Positions 1-7,599 of a stretch of 10,479 nucleotides of DNA are shown here, piece by piece; the stretch's first letter is position 1; the number at the start of each line of letters is the position of its first letter. The stretch covers positions 1 through 10,479 of the forward strand of contig CAZIDB010000170.1 in the NCBI GenBank assembly GCA_964537965.1. The letters are read 5' to 3'. This stretch comes from SURF-24 sp964537965 (GTDB lineage Bacteria; Bacteroidota; Ignavibacteria; Ignavibacteriales; SURF-24). Under the pieces are notes generated by a model. The model did no database searches. It was given only the letters and a program-made list of their open reading frames with translations, and was not told where the DNA came from. Made by a program: the position numbers and the translations under genes.

Positions 1-107
1 ATTAATATTATCATATTTTTTATTTTTTTGCAATACCCCTCTAATCAATTTACAACTAATTTTTAAAATATTATTTTGCACATTAATCTTGTAAAAATAT
101 TCAAAAT

Positions 108-617
108 ATGATTATGCAGAGGACTGCTAATGTATCTTTGGAAGATTCATTAGGTTTTCGATTAGATAATGCTTTACGTTTATGGCGACAAGAAAACCTG
201 ATTGATTTTACTAAGATAAGTGATGAAAACTCTCCTGATGCAAATTATATTTTGGATGATGGAGATATGATTGTTGTTCCTAAAAGAAATAACCTGGTAT
301 ATGTTTTTGGTCAGGTAGCTGATGCCGGTTATCAAGAGATTCAAGAAGGCAAAGATGCTTTTTATTATATAAATAAGGCAGGGGGAACAACAACTATTGC
401 TAAAGACTTAGAAGAGACAGTATTAATAAAGGGGAAATCCCGAAACTGGTTATATGTGAATGATAAAAAGGCTAAGATTGAATCAGGAGATTTTATTTGG
501 GTACCGAAAAGGCAAGAAAAAGATTTTAAATATTATATGGAACTGATTGCACCTGTTGCAAGCATAATCGGTACTATAGCAACCATTGCCATACTTATAG
601 TTCAATTAAATCAATAA
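108..617 (+). CDS. SLBB-domain polysaccharide export protein, C-terminal part only (probably N-terminally truncated)
   Basis: Outer-membrane polysaccharide export (Wza/OPX-like) proteins form the exit channel for capsule or exopolysaccharide. Only the C-terminal part is visible here. Residues 51-58 (DGDMIVVP) and 126-133 (SGDFIWVP) are the 'xGDxIxVP' strands typical of these proteins. Residues about 62-110 (VYVFGQV..AGY..., then YINKAGG) form one SLBB domain, and residues 146-166 form a hydrophobic C-terminal helix like the membrane-spanning helix of the family. The Poly_export domain, signal peptide and lipobox are absent. An in-frame stop (TAA) lies at 84-86 and no other frame in 1-107 encodes a plausible N-terminus. 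At 169 aa it is far shorter than usual family members (roughly 350 to over 800 aa). It sits 28 bp before the wzz-like gene, its usual partner. It is either a decayed 5'-truncated gene, a rearrangement breakpoint, or a short accessory SLBB protein. Family assignment is firm; function as a channel is doubtful. Confidence 0.72.
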   Translation: MIMQRTANVSLEDSLGFRLDNALRLWRQENLIDFTKISDENSPDANYILDDGDMIVVPKRNNLVYVFGQVADAGYQEIQEGKDAFYYINKAGGTTTIAKDLEETVLIKGKSRNWLYVNDKKAKIESGDFIWVPKRQEKDFKYYMELIAPVASIIGTIATIAILIVQLNQ

Positions 618-645
618 AAAAACAATAATCATTTGAATTAGATTA

Positions 646-1860
646 ATGGAATTACAAAAAAAACAAAACCCTTCATTCACAGATTATATTTATATTCTCT
701 ATAAATGGCGCAAATTTTTATTAATTAGTATTTCATCTATTACAATTATTGCAACCATATATGCTTTTTTATTACCAAAAGAATATAAAGCAACATCAGT
801 GGTTATGATTGCCCCGGATAATTCTATGGGCTTGAGTGGTTTAACTGGATTGCTTTCAGGAAAATCTTCAAGTATGAATTTAGGTTCAAAATTATTAGGG
901 GTTTCGAATACTTCTGAAGACGTGTTATTAGGTATTCTAAATTCCAGAACAGCGCTTTTAAATACGATTGAAAAGTTTGATCTGTTTAAATATTATGAAA
1001 TTGATGATAGAAATATGGATAAAGTATTGAAAGCTTTTTCAAATGATTTATCCTTTGGCCCAAATGAATATGGTATGATAGAAATAAGTGTAATAAATAA
1101 AGATCCGAAGAGAAGTGCTGATATTGCAAATTATTTTGTGGAAATTTTGGATAGCCTTAACATTGAAATTAATATAGAACAAGCAAAAAATAATAGATCT
1201 TTTATTGAAAAGAGATACTTGAAGAATTTATCTGATCTGAAAGCTGGAGAAGATTCTCTTTATAAAATTCAAAAGAAATATGGTGTATTTGCAATTCCAG
1301 AACAATTGGAAGTTGCTATAAAAGCAGCAGGTGAATATGAATTAGAATTTACCAAAAAGGAACTGGAAAGTTATTTCACCAAACAGATGTATGGCGAAAA
1401 TTCACCTCAATATAAAGCAGTTAAAATTCAGGAAGATCTGTTAAAATCGAAAATTGTTGAATTAAAAAAAGCAGATAAATTAACATCCGAATCGAATGTC
1501 TTATTTCCTTTTAAGGAAATTCCCAATATTGCACTGCAATACTTAAGAAACTATCGTGAGGTTGAAATTCAGAGTAAAATACTAGAAGTTATTTTACCTT
1601 TATATGAACAAGCCAAAGTAGAAGAACAAAAAAGCATACCTACAATAATGCCGCTTGATAAAGCTGTTCCCCCTCAATTAAAATATAGGCCTCAAAAAGT
1701 ATTTATTATACTAGCTTTCTTTTTTGTTTCATTTTTTATTTTTACACCTTTGGTTTACAGGATGGAAAAGGTTATCAAAAAAATAGAATTAACAAATCCT
1801 CTAGAAGAAAAAGAATTCAAATTTTATTTATCTGTTAAGAAGATTTTCAAAGTAGGTTGA
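646..1860 (+). CDS. Wzz/GumC-type chain-length determinant protein (no kinase domain)
   Basis: Inner-membrane polysaccharide co-polymerase that controls glycan chain length and contacts the polymerase and export channel. The 404-aa protein has the standard topology: a cytoplasmic N-terminus with the Wzz-like 'FTDYIYILYKWRKFLL' segment (11-26), TM1 at about 24-44, a large periplasmic part with a Wzz beta strand after TM1 (KEYKATSVVMIAP), a helical or coiled-coil stretch at about 175-285, and the proline-rich segment PLDKAVPPQLKYRPQK (336-351) directly before TM2 (about 352-371). A charged tail of about 33 residues follows TM2; it has no Walker motifs or Tyr cluster, so no BY-kinase is fused. 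The start at 646 has no clear Shine-Dalgarno site, like most genes in this run. It follows the SLBB fragment by 28 bp and precedes the polymerase by 12 bp, the classic export/chain-length order. The Wzz family call is confident; the exact subclass (O-antigen or capsule) is not. Confidence 0.88.
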   Translation: MELQKKQNPSFTDYIYILYKWRKFLLISISSITIIATIYAFLLPKEYKATSVVMIAPDNSMGLSGLTGLLSGKSSSMNLGSKLLGVSNTSEDVLLGILNSRTALLNTIEKFDLFKYYEIDDRNMDKVLKAFSNDLSFGPNEYGMIEISVINKDPKRSADIANYFVEILDSLNIEINIEQAKNNRSFIEKRYLKNLSDLKAGEDSLYKIQKKYGVFAIPEQLEVAIKAAGEYELEFTKKELESYFTKQMYGENSPQYKAVKIQEDLLKSKIVELKKADKLTSESNVLFPFKEIPNIALQYLRNYREVEIQSKILEVILPLYEQAKVEEQKSIPTIMPLDKAVPPQLKYRPQKVFIILAFFFVSFFIFTPLVYRMEKVIKKIELTNPLEEKEFKFYLSVKKIFKVG

Positions 1861-1872
1861 TGGTAGCTAATT

Positions 1873-3210
1873 ATGAGTATTTTATTAACTACTGTGATAT
1901 TTTTCTTAACGGTATTTATTAGTAAGATAATATTTCTAAAGTGGTTTAATCATCTATCTGTTTATTCGTTAGGCTGGGCTGTTTTTATAATACTTTTTGA
2001 ATTTAAATTGATGCCCTATATAAATCTATCCTCAGAAACTTATTTTATTTTTTTCATAACGCAGATAGGTATTATTTCTGGTGCTGTCACAGTTTATTTG
2101 GCTAGAAAAGCATTTAATAAAGAAATTGTAAAAGTAAATCCTACTATCACTTCATTTTTTTTACAAAACAATCTAAAAACTTTAAAATATTTTATACTCA
2201 TTACTTCATTAATCGGTTTATACAGTGCTTATCAGCATTGGATGGTTCTAATCGATAAATTTGGAAGCATAACTACGGTATTAATAAGAGCAAATCTTAT
2301 TTATAGAATGCGTGTAGCTGGGGAAATTGAAGGAGTAATTCCTTATTTGTTTATTTTTCCATATGCAGGGATAGTTTTAGGAGGTGTTTATTCTGCTATT
2401 AAAAATAAGATTACGTTTATTTCATTACTACCTCTTTTAGCAATAATCCTAAAAGATATGGCATCTATTGGTAGAGGTGGAATATTTTTTAGCTTTCTTT
2501 TATTTATAATCAGTTTCTTCCTCTTCAGACATTCGCTTTCTGATAAATCAAATTATTACTCATTTAAAAATAAGAAATCTCTTATTATAACCTCAGTTGT
2601 AATAGTTTTTATTGTTGTTGGTAGTCTTTCATTGGTGAAAGAAATAAGAGGGTCATTCGAGGATTTTAAAGGTAAAAGTCAGACTTTTAATAAATTCAAA
2701 GACGTACCAATTATATCTCCTTCGTTGTATTTATATTTTAGCTCAAACGTAGGAGTATTCAGCAGATATTATGATTTACAGTTAGAGAATCCAATGATTG
2801 GTGAGAATACTTTCCTTCCCATTTACAATTTACTATCAAAATTTGGAATTTTGGATCACCCAGAATTTTATCCACGCGGATATAACATACCAATGTGGAC
2901 AAATTCTGCTACATATCTAAAAGATCTACATGCTGATTTTGGTCATCTTGGATTACTATTGATACCGTATTTTCTTTCCTTTTTGGCTTCTTTTTATTGG
3001 TACAGGTTTTATGAAAAAGGGAGTCTTACTTCTTTCGTTATTTTAGTTTATTTACATAGCATCTTAGATTTTTCTGTTTTTTTTATGATTTCTAGAGCAG
3101 CCTTTTGGTTTTTGAGTTTTATATTTTTGCTGATTTTTATTCCGATAAGCGAAGAAATTTTAAAAAGAATAAAAAATAGAAACTATAATGCTGCCTTACT
3201 TATAGAATAG
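1873..3210 (+). CDS. wzy: Wzy-like oligosaccharide repeat-unit polymerase
   Basis: Polytopic inner-membrane protein (445 aa), predicted to join lipid-linked repeat units on the periplasmic side. Hydrophobic segments are visible at about 3-22, 31-50, 55-77, 104-121, 153-175, 180-195, 200-218, 235-254, 355-378, 384-402 and 405-425, with a large extracytoplasmic loop at about 255-350. Two features match the oligosaccharide repeat-unit polymerase family: the 'GRGGIF' segment (200-205) at the start of a TM helix, and 'YLKDLHADFGHLG' (348-360) just before the next hydrophobic block, an Asp-Phe-Gly...Gly pattern recurring in these polymerases. Wzy proteins share little sequence, so the call rests on topology, these motifs and position between the wzz-like gene (12 bp upstream) and the flippase (7 bp downstream). 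An O-antigen ligase (WaaL) is less likely given the wzz-wzy-wzx order. The gene is very AT-rich, as usual for wzy. Confidence 0.8.
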   Translation: MSILLTTVIFFLTVFISKIIFLKWFNHLSVYSLGWAVFIILFEFKLMPYINLSSETYFIFFITQIGIISGAVTVYLARKAFNKEIVKVNPTITSFFLQNNLKTLKYFILITSLIGLYSAYQHWMVLIDKFGSITTVLIRANLIYRMRVAGEIEGVIPYLFIFPYAGIVLGGVYSAIKNKITFISLLPLLAIILKDMASIGRGGIFFSFLLFIISFFLFRHSLSDKSNYYSFKNKKSLIITSVVIVFIVVGSLSLVKEIRGSFEDFKGKSQTFNKFKDVPIISPSLYLYFSSNVGVFSRYYDLQLENPMIGENTFLPIYNLLSKFGILDHPEFYPRGYNIPMWTNSATYLKDLHADFGHLGLLLIPYFLSFLASFYWYRFYEKGSLTSFVILVYLHSILDFSVFFMISRAAFWFLSFIFLLIFIPISEEILKRIKNRNYNAALLIE

Positions 3211-3217
3211 AATGTAA

Positions 3218-4495
3218 ATGTTTGCAAAGCAAATAAAAAAAATAATTATTAGTGATGAAAGGAAAAAAATATTTGGCAATTTTTTTTCACTAAGTATACT
3301 TCAATTTACAAACTATTTAATACCCCTTATTACTTTACCATACCTTGCAAGAGTTTTAGGACCTGAAAGGTTTGGTATTATTGCTTTTGCTCAGGCATTT
3401 ATTCAATACTTTACATTGCTTACTGATTATGGTTTCAACCTGACTGCAACTAGAGAAATATCAATAAACAGGAATGACGAAACTGAAATATCCAGAATTT
3501 TTATTTCAGTAATGACTATTAGATTTTTTTTACTAGCATTATCATTAGTTACTATTTTATTGCTAATTTCAATTATTCCAAAATTTAATGAAGAAAAAGA
3601 TTTGTTCCTTTTATCATTTCTTGCAGTAGTTGGTACTTCAATGTTCCCTCAATGGTTTTATCAGGGTATAGAGAAAATGAAATTTATTACTATATTTTCT
3701 CTATCTTCAAAGTTGATTTTTACAGTTGCTATTTTTTTCTTAATAAAAACTGAAGAAGATTACTTGTGGACACCTTTTCTAAACTCGATGGGATATATTG
3801 TTGCCGGAATGATTGGTTTATTATATCCATTCATTTACTTAAAAGTTTCTTTTTCATTTCCTACTTTAAAGGAATTAAAATTTCATCTGAGAGAAGGGTG
3901 GCATATTTTCGTTTCGACAGTTTCCATTAATCTTTATACTTCAAGCAATAGTGTATTGTTAGGTTTTTTCACAAATAATACAATCGTTGGGTATTATTCA
4001 GCAGCAGAAAGGTTATTTAGAGCAGTGCAATTTCTAGGTATGCCTATTTATCAGGCTTTATTCCCTCACTTTTCAAAACTATTTGTTAGTGATAGAAAGT
4101 TGGCATTAAAGCAGTTTAAAACTATTTTTAGATTAACAATGTTTATTACTTTTTTTATTTCTCTTTTTTTAACGATTACTTCCAAGTTTTGGATTATTAA
4201 AATCCTAGGAACTGATTATCAAAATAGTATAGCAGTTTTTTCAATCTTATCATGGGTTATCTTTTCATCCTGGGGCAATTATACGCTTGGTATTCAAGGG
4301 ATGGTCAATATGGGTTATAAAGAAATTTATAGCAAAGTAGTATTATTTTTTGGTATTTTGCATCTTATAATATTAAGTATTTCAATAAATATCTTTGGTA
4401 TGATCTCTGTACCTTTCGTATGGTTCTTAACCGAAAGTTTTATATTTATGTATGAAATATATTTTTTAAGGATAAAAAAATTGTTATTTGTGTAA
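3218..4495 (+). CDS. wzx: Wzx-type flippase (polysaccharide biosynthesis protein, MOP superfamily)
   Basis: Moves undecaprenyl-pyrophosphate-linked repeat units across the inner membrane. The 425-aa protein is polytopic, with about 12 hydrophobic segments, and carries recognisable Wzx/RfbX signatures: 'PLITLPYLARVLGPERFG' (36-53) at the first TM loop, 'DYGFNLTATREIS' (70-82), and 'QWFYQGIEKMKFIT' in the middle of the N-terminal half. A second repeat-like half begins near 'HLREGWHIFVSTVSINLYT', again typical of the family. Length is normal for Wzx. ATG 3218 is the only sensible start: an ATG at 3212 is followed directly by a stop. The gene follows the polymerase by 7 bp and precedes the acyltransferase by 3 bp, so all three are surely co-transcribed. 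Substrate specificity cannot be read from sequence. Confidence is high on family. Confidence 0.92.
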   Translation: MFAKQIKKIIISDERKKIFGNFFSLSILQFTNYLIPLITLPYLARVLGPERFGIIAFAQAFIQYFTLLTDYGFNLTATREISINRNDETEISRIFISVMTIRFFLLALSLVTILLLISIIPKFNEEKDLFLLSFLAVVGTSMFPQWFYQGIEKMKFITIFSLSSKLIFTVAIFFLIKTEEDYLWTPFLNSMGYIVAGMIGLLYPFIYLKVSFSFPTLKELKFHLREGWHIFVSTVSINLYTSSNSVLLGFFTNNTIVGYYSAAERLFRAVQFLGMPIYQALFPHFSKLFVSDRKLALKQFKTIFRLTMFITFFISLFLTITSKFWIIKILGTDYQNSIAVFSILSWVIFSSWGNYTLGIQGMVNMGYKEIYSKVVLFFGILHLIILSISINIFGMISVPFVWFLTESFIFMYEIYFLRIKKLLFV

Positions 4496-4498
4496 ACA

Positions 4499-5110
4499 AT
4501 GATTTATAGAAAAATTAAATATTTTGTAAAATTAATTTTATTTAGAAAAAAGTGGCGAAGGTTAAATCAAAATAATTTTACAGAAGCAAAAAGTATTTTT
4601 CCCATTGACCAGGTAAAAGTTGGGAAGTATTCTTACGGTATTTTAGATATATATTCATGGCATAATAAAAATGAAATGCTTGAAATTGGTTCTTATGTTT
4701 CCATTGCAATGGGTGTAAAATTTGTTCTTGGTGGACAACATGAATATGAAACACCATTTTCTTATCCTTTTAAATCAAGAATTCTAGGTCTTGGTGAAGA
4801 AGCTGAATCTAAGGGGAAGATAATTATAGAAGATGATGTGTGGATTGGAATGGATGCTATTATTCTATCTGGGGTAAAAGTAGGAAGAGGTGCAATTATT
4901 GCGGCTGGTTGTGTCGTTATAAAAGATATCCCTCCTTATGCAATAGTTGGAGGAAATCCAATGAAAATAATAAAATTTCGTTTTGATGAGGAAAAAATAA
5001 AGTACTTACTTCAGCTGGATTTTAATAAACTTGATAAAGACTACATTATTAAGAATCAAGAACTCCTTTACAAAAAGTTTAAAATTGGTGATTTGGATAG
5101 GCTGATTTAA
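4499..5110 (+). CDS. Hexapeptide-repeat (LbH/CatB-like) O-acyltransferase
   Basis: Left-handed beta-helix acyltransferase of the xenobiotic-acetyltransferase-like group (CatB/Vat fold), most likely adding an acetyl or similar acyl group to a sugar of the glycan repeat from acyl-CoA. In 203 aa the visible features are: early coil turns at 39-76; the segment GGQHEYETPFSYPF (78-91), whose His81 fits the catalytic His of this family; an insert at about 92-106 that would form the extended active-site loop; then clear hexapeptide coils at about 107-152 (IIIEDDVWIGMDAIILSGVK, then VGRGAIIAAGCVVIKDIPPY) closing with the diagnostic 'AIVGGNPMKIIKFRF' (148-162). A helical C-terminal tail follows. It starts 3 bp after the wzx stop and is the last gene of the plus-strand run. 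A serine acetyltransferase or a dedicated amino-sugar N-acyltransferase is less likely because the Pro-Tyr-Ala-hydrophobic-Val-Gly-Gly-Asn-Pro ending and His81 context match the CatB-like group. The acceptor is unknown. Confidence 0.88.
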   Translation: MIYRKIKYFVKLILFRKKWRRLNQNNFTEAKSIFPIDQVKVGKYSYGILDIYSWHNKNEMLEIGSYVSIAMGVKFVLGGQHEYETPFSYPFKSRILGLGEEAESKGKIIIEDDVWIGMDAIILSGVKVGRGAIIAAGCVVIKDIPPYAIVGGNPMKIIKFRFDEEKIKYLLQLDFNKLDKDYIIKNQELLYKKFKIGDLDRLI

Positions 5111-5125
5111 TAACTGATTGTTATT
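5109..5125. terminator. Weak AT-rich hairpin at the convergent junction
   Basis: AATAAC (5109-5114), loop TGATT, GTTATT (5120-5125) makes a 6-bp stem overlapping the stop of the acyltransferase gene, in the 21-bp gap between the two convergent operons. The position would suit a bidirectional terminator. However, the stem has only one G-C pair and no T-tract follows on either strand, so intrinsic termination is doubtful. Confidence 0.2.
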
Positions 5126-5131
5126 GGAAAT

Positions 5132-6088
5132 TTATCTTGTAAAGTGACTGTTTCGTTTAATTTCTTTTACTAATAATCCGTTTGCCCAAACATAAGCTGT
5201 AATTGAAATATAGTATTTCCGTCTAAACTGTAGCCACAAGAAAAATAATTTTACGAATCCAAAATAATTTGACGGTGCGCCTGCTTTTAATGCACTTCCC
5301 TGGCTGACAGCAATTTTTGTTGGTATGTTTAACTTAATTTGCTCTATTGTTTCTGTATCAGTCTCGCTTTGAATTTTAATTTTATTTTTTAAGAAATCTT
5401 CTAACCAGTTAAAGAACATTTTAATGGCATTTAATTTATCCGCCACCTTACTTTTTTTTGCCAGGTGAAATGCTGATTCACGCCAGCTACAGAGAATTTT
5501 AGGAGAAGCTGCAATTCTGTTATCATTTGCAATAAGGTACCAGGTTGCATCGTCAGAAAACCATGCAAATGGTAATGGTACAAATCCGCCAATTTTTCTT
5601 ATTGATTCTGTCTTTACCATGAAATCAGGTGCAGCATGAAATCTGTAGCTCTTTATTTTATGCCAGATAAAATCTGCAACTGTTTCAATTTCCGGTGAAG
5701 TTGAGGAAAGATAAGCAGTTTTATTGTTCTCATCAATAATTCTCAACCTGCAGTGAAAAATATTAATATCCGGATACTTGACAGCCAGCTTATTCATTTC
5801 AGTTAAAAAATCTTTTTCATAAAGATCATCATCTGAAAATAATACAAAGTAATCTCCTGTTGCATAACTTAAAACTTTATTCCAGTTTTCAATTACAGGA
5901 ATTTGTTTTTCATTTTCGTAATACCTTATTCTTGTGTCCTTAAATTCAGAGATTATTTCTTTTGCATCTGGAGGTGCCCCATTGTTAAGTATTATTAATT
6001 CAAAATCCCTAAATGACTGATCAAGTATACTTTTAATGGCTTGTTTTAGAAATTGAGTCTTTACAACAGGAAGTCCAACACTAATCAA
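5132..6088 (-). CDS. GT2-family glycosyltransferase
   Basis: GT-A fold glycosyltransferase (318 aa) expected to transfer a sugar from a nucleotide donor to the growing lipid-linked repeat unit on the cytoplasmic face. Residues 2-9 (ISVGLPVV) are the usual first strand; 28-37 (DFELIILNNG) match the 'FElIvvdnGS' nucleotide-binding strand; 84-89 (FSDDDL) carries the metal-binding DxD motif (Asp86-88); 177-182 (FSDDAT) fits the acidic catalytic-base region; 'SWRESAFHL' at 201-209 fits the late GT2 motif. A basic, hydrophobic C-terminal segment (about 277-310) may bind the membrane. The start is TTG at 6086-6088, supported by GAGG at 6094-6097 with 5-nt spacing and by homology beginning right there; the next Met is residue 97. 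It overlaps the stop of the upstream SDR gene by 4 bp, so translation is probably coupled. It is the only glycosyltransferase in the window; donor and acceptor are unknown, though the donor is plausibly the sugar made by the four genes before it. Confidence 0.88.
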   Translation of the reverse strand: MISVGLPVVKTQFLKQAIKSILDQSFRDFELIILNNGAPPDAKEIISEFKDTRIRYYENEKQIPVIENWNKVLSYATGDYFVLFSDDDLYEKDFLTEMNKLAVKYPDINIFHCRLRIIDENNKTAYLSSTSPEIETVADFIWHKIKSYRFHAAPDFMVKTESIRKIGGFVPLPFAWFSDDATWYLIANDNRIAASPKILCSWRESAFHLAKKSKVADKLNAIKMFFNWLEDFLKNKIKIQSETDTETIEQIKLNIPTKIAVSQGSALKAGAPSNYFGFVKLFFLWLQFRRKYYISITAYVWANGLLVKEIKRNSHFTR

Positions 6089-7035
6089 TTCTGCCTCGAA
6101 ATAAATTTTAGATAGTATTCAGCTAATCCATCCCAGGATTTTTCTTCATCCCAATCATCAAATAATTTTGAAGCAAGCTCTGTATTAGTTCTTACTCTTG
6201 GTTCGGGGAAAACCATTTGATTTTTTAATTCAAATTCACAAGGCATGTTCAATCGCTTCTGCATCTCATTAGAAAATCTTTGGGTAAAAGCACCCTGACT
6301 TTCTACATATCCGCTGGGATTAATTTTCTCAAAAACTCTCAGAGATGAAAATAAAGATTGACAGAAGTAATTGTAAGTTTTAGCTAACAACTGAACCAGA
6401 ATATTATCTCTTACATAATCGGGTGTATTTACGACAGCAACTTCTTTATTCAACCATTTCTTTGCTAAGTAAGTAGTAAATCTTGGATCTTCAAACGGAC
6501 CAAACGGATTCGGGATTACAAATTTTCCAAGCTTTATCTCTTTTTGCCTACAGAAATATTTAAAAGTTTCGAATGTAAAACTTTTTGATAATCCATATGG
6601 AGAAAATGCTGGAAGACTGTCGGAACCGGAACCTTCACCATTTTCAAATACACTTCCGGTTAGGAGTATTGTATTACAGTTCTTTGTCTTAAGTATATCT
6701 AAAACTTCAATGATATTATTTGTGTTTTTATTTAAAGCAGAATTGATATTAAAATCCGGATTTTTATAATTTGTAACATCAGCTGCATGATGACAGAGAA
6801 TATCCCAGTACCTTTCCTGATTTAGAATATTTAGAAAATTATTGTCTCCGAAATTGCAACTAAAGTACGAATGAGTACTCTGAATAATTTCTTCAACCCG
6901 AACTTTTCTGATTCTTTCATATTCTTCAACAGAAGATTTTGTAAAAATGGTATGAACTTCATTTCCTGTTTTTATAAGTTCTTTGACAAACCAATATCCT
7001 GTAAAAGAACTTGCACCTGTGAAAAGGATTTTCAT
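6085..7035 (-). CDS. NAD(P)-dependent epimerase/dehydratase-family SDR, likely nucleotide-4-ketosugar reductase
   Basis: Extended SDR enzyme of 316 aa acting on a nucleotide sugar in the cytoplasm. The N-terminal Rossmann motif is Gly7-A-S-S-F-T-Gly13 (variant of GxxGxxG, with Ser in place of the middle Gly). 'HHAADVTNYKNPD' (82-94) fits the SDR 'HLAA' strand region. Ser127 in 'LLTGSVFENG', with Tyr147 and Lys151 in 'PYGLSK', makes up the catalytic Ser/Tyr-xxx-Lys set. 'PNPFGPFEDPRF' (175-186) and 'DYVRDN' (206-211) are typical of sugar-nucleotide SDRs. Length is normal. The gene starts at an ATG 18 bp after the 3,5-epimerase stop, without a clear Shine-Dalgarno site, and overlaps the GT2 gene by 4 bp. 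By position (fourth after nucleotidyltransferase, SDR and 3,5-epimerase) it would be the RmlD-like 4-ketoreductase that ends the pathway; this role is inferred from context. It could also be an epimerase. Confidence 0.82.
   Translation of the reverse strand: MKILFTGASSFTGYWFVKELIKTGNEVHTIFTKSSVEEYERIRKVRVEEIIQSTHSYFSCNFGDNNFLNILNQERYWDILCHHAADVTNYKNPDFNINSALNKNTNNIIEVLDILKTKNCNTILLTGSVFENGEGSGSDSLPAFSPYGLSKSFTFETFKYFCRQKEIKLGKFVIPNPFGPFEDPRFTTYLAKKWLNKEVAVVNTPDYVRDNILVQLLAKTYNYFCQSLFSSLRVFEKINPSGYVESQGAFTQRFSNEMQKRLNMPCEFELKNQMVFPEPRVRTNTELASKLFDDWDEEKSWDGLAEYYLKFISRQN
6094..6097 (-). promoter_or_regulatory. Shine-Dalgarno site deciding the TTG start of the GT2 gene
   Basis: On the minus strand GAGG lies 5 nt before TTG at 6086-6088. 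No ATG is available in frame near the conserved N-terminus, so this site fixes the start. It lies inside the end of the upstream SDR gene, consistent with translational coupling. Confidence 0.5.
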
Positions 7036-7053
7036 AATAATGCAGATTATAAT

Positions 7054-7599
7054 TTATCTTAAATGATGAGCTGGATTAAAATCAGGATGATTTTTATCCT
7101 TATCGGATATTACCACTGGTTCTATTGGCCACTCAATATTAAAATAAGGATCATTATACCTGATACCACGTTCTAATTCCGGGGCGTAAAATTCTGTAAC
7201 TAGATACAAGGCTTCTGAATTTTCTTCTAATGTAACAAATCCATGTCCAAATCCTTTAGGAACGTACATCATCTTTCTGTTTTCGGAAGTAAGTTCTGCG
7301 CCAAACCATTTACAGAATGTAGGAGAATCTTCTCTTAAATCAATTATTACATCGAACAATGATCCTTTGATGCATCTTACAATTTTTGTTTCTGCTTTAG
7401 GTGCAAGTTGATAATGCATTCCCCTTAAAGTACCTTTATCTTTACTTAATGAATTATTAATCTGGACGATATTATGATCTAATCCTATTTTTTCGAATTC
7501 GTTTTTACAAAAGAATCTTGCAAAGAAACCTCTGTCGTCGCCTCTTTTTTCTAATTCTATTATATATGAACCGGGCAGTTTTGTTTCAGTAAATTTCAT
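7054..7599 (-). CDS. rfbC: dTDP-4-dehydrorhamnose 3,5-epimerase-like protein (RmlC/RfbC family, cupin)
   Basis: Cupin-fold epimerase (181 aa, the usual RmlC length) that epimerises C3 and/or C5 of a nucleotide-linked 4-ketohexose. Family hallmarks in order: 'RGDDRGFFARFF' (19-30), the 'F.D.RGFF' substrate-binding segment; 'KGTLRGMHYQ' (55-64) with catalytic His62; 'VRCIKGSLFDVIIDLR' (74-89); 'YVPKGFGHGF' (112-121); 'ALYLVTEFY' (130-138) with Tyr132 at the position of the RmlC catalytic-acid Tyr; 'RYNDP' (147-151); and 'ISDKD' (164-168) with Asp168 likely paired with His62. All catalytic residues expected for an active epimerase appear present. Its ATG overlaps the stop of the preceding SDR gene (ATGA). 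Because the operon's nucleotidyltransferase resembles a cytidylyltransferase rather than RmlA, the real substrate may be a CDP- rather than dTDP-linked ketosugar. That point is inferred; the family is certain. Confidence 0.93.
   Translation of the reverse strand: MKFTETKLPGSYIIELEKRGDDRGFFARFFCKNEFEKIGLDHNIVQINNSLSKDKGTLRGMHYQLAPKAETKIVRCIKGSLFDVIIDLREDSPTFCKWFGAELTSENRKMMYVPKGFGHGFVTLEENSEALYLVTEFYAPELERGIRYNDPYFNIEWPIEPVVISDKDKNHPDFNPAHHLR

Noticed and set aside
1..107. N-terminal coding part of the SLBB exporter, possibly frameshifted
   Set aside because: All three plus frames read as low-complexity AT-rich sequence with stops and without SLBB or Poly_export-like residues, so a simple frameshift does not restore the protein.
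5109..5125. AATAAC/GTTATT hairpin as a strong bidirectional terminator
   Set aside because: Nearly all A-T stem and no T-tract on either strand. Kept only as a low-confidence feature.
6871..7062. Plus-strand open frame of 63 codons, Cys- and Phe-rich
   Set aside because: It lies antisense within the start of the well-supported SDR gene (6085-7035), has no ribosome site and no recognisable protein character. It is a shadow frame.
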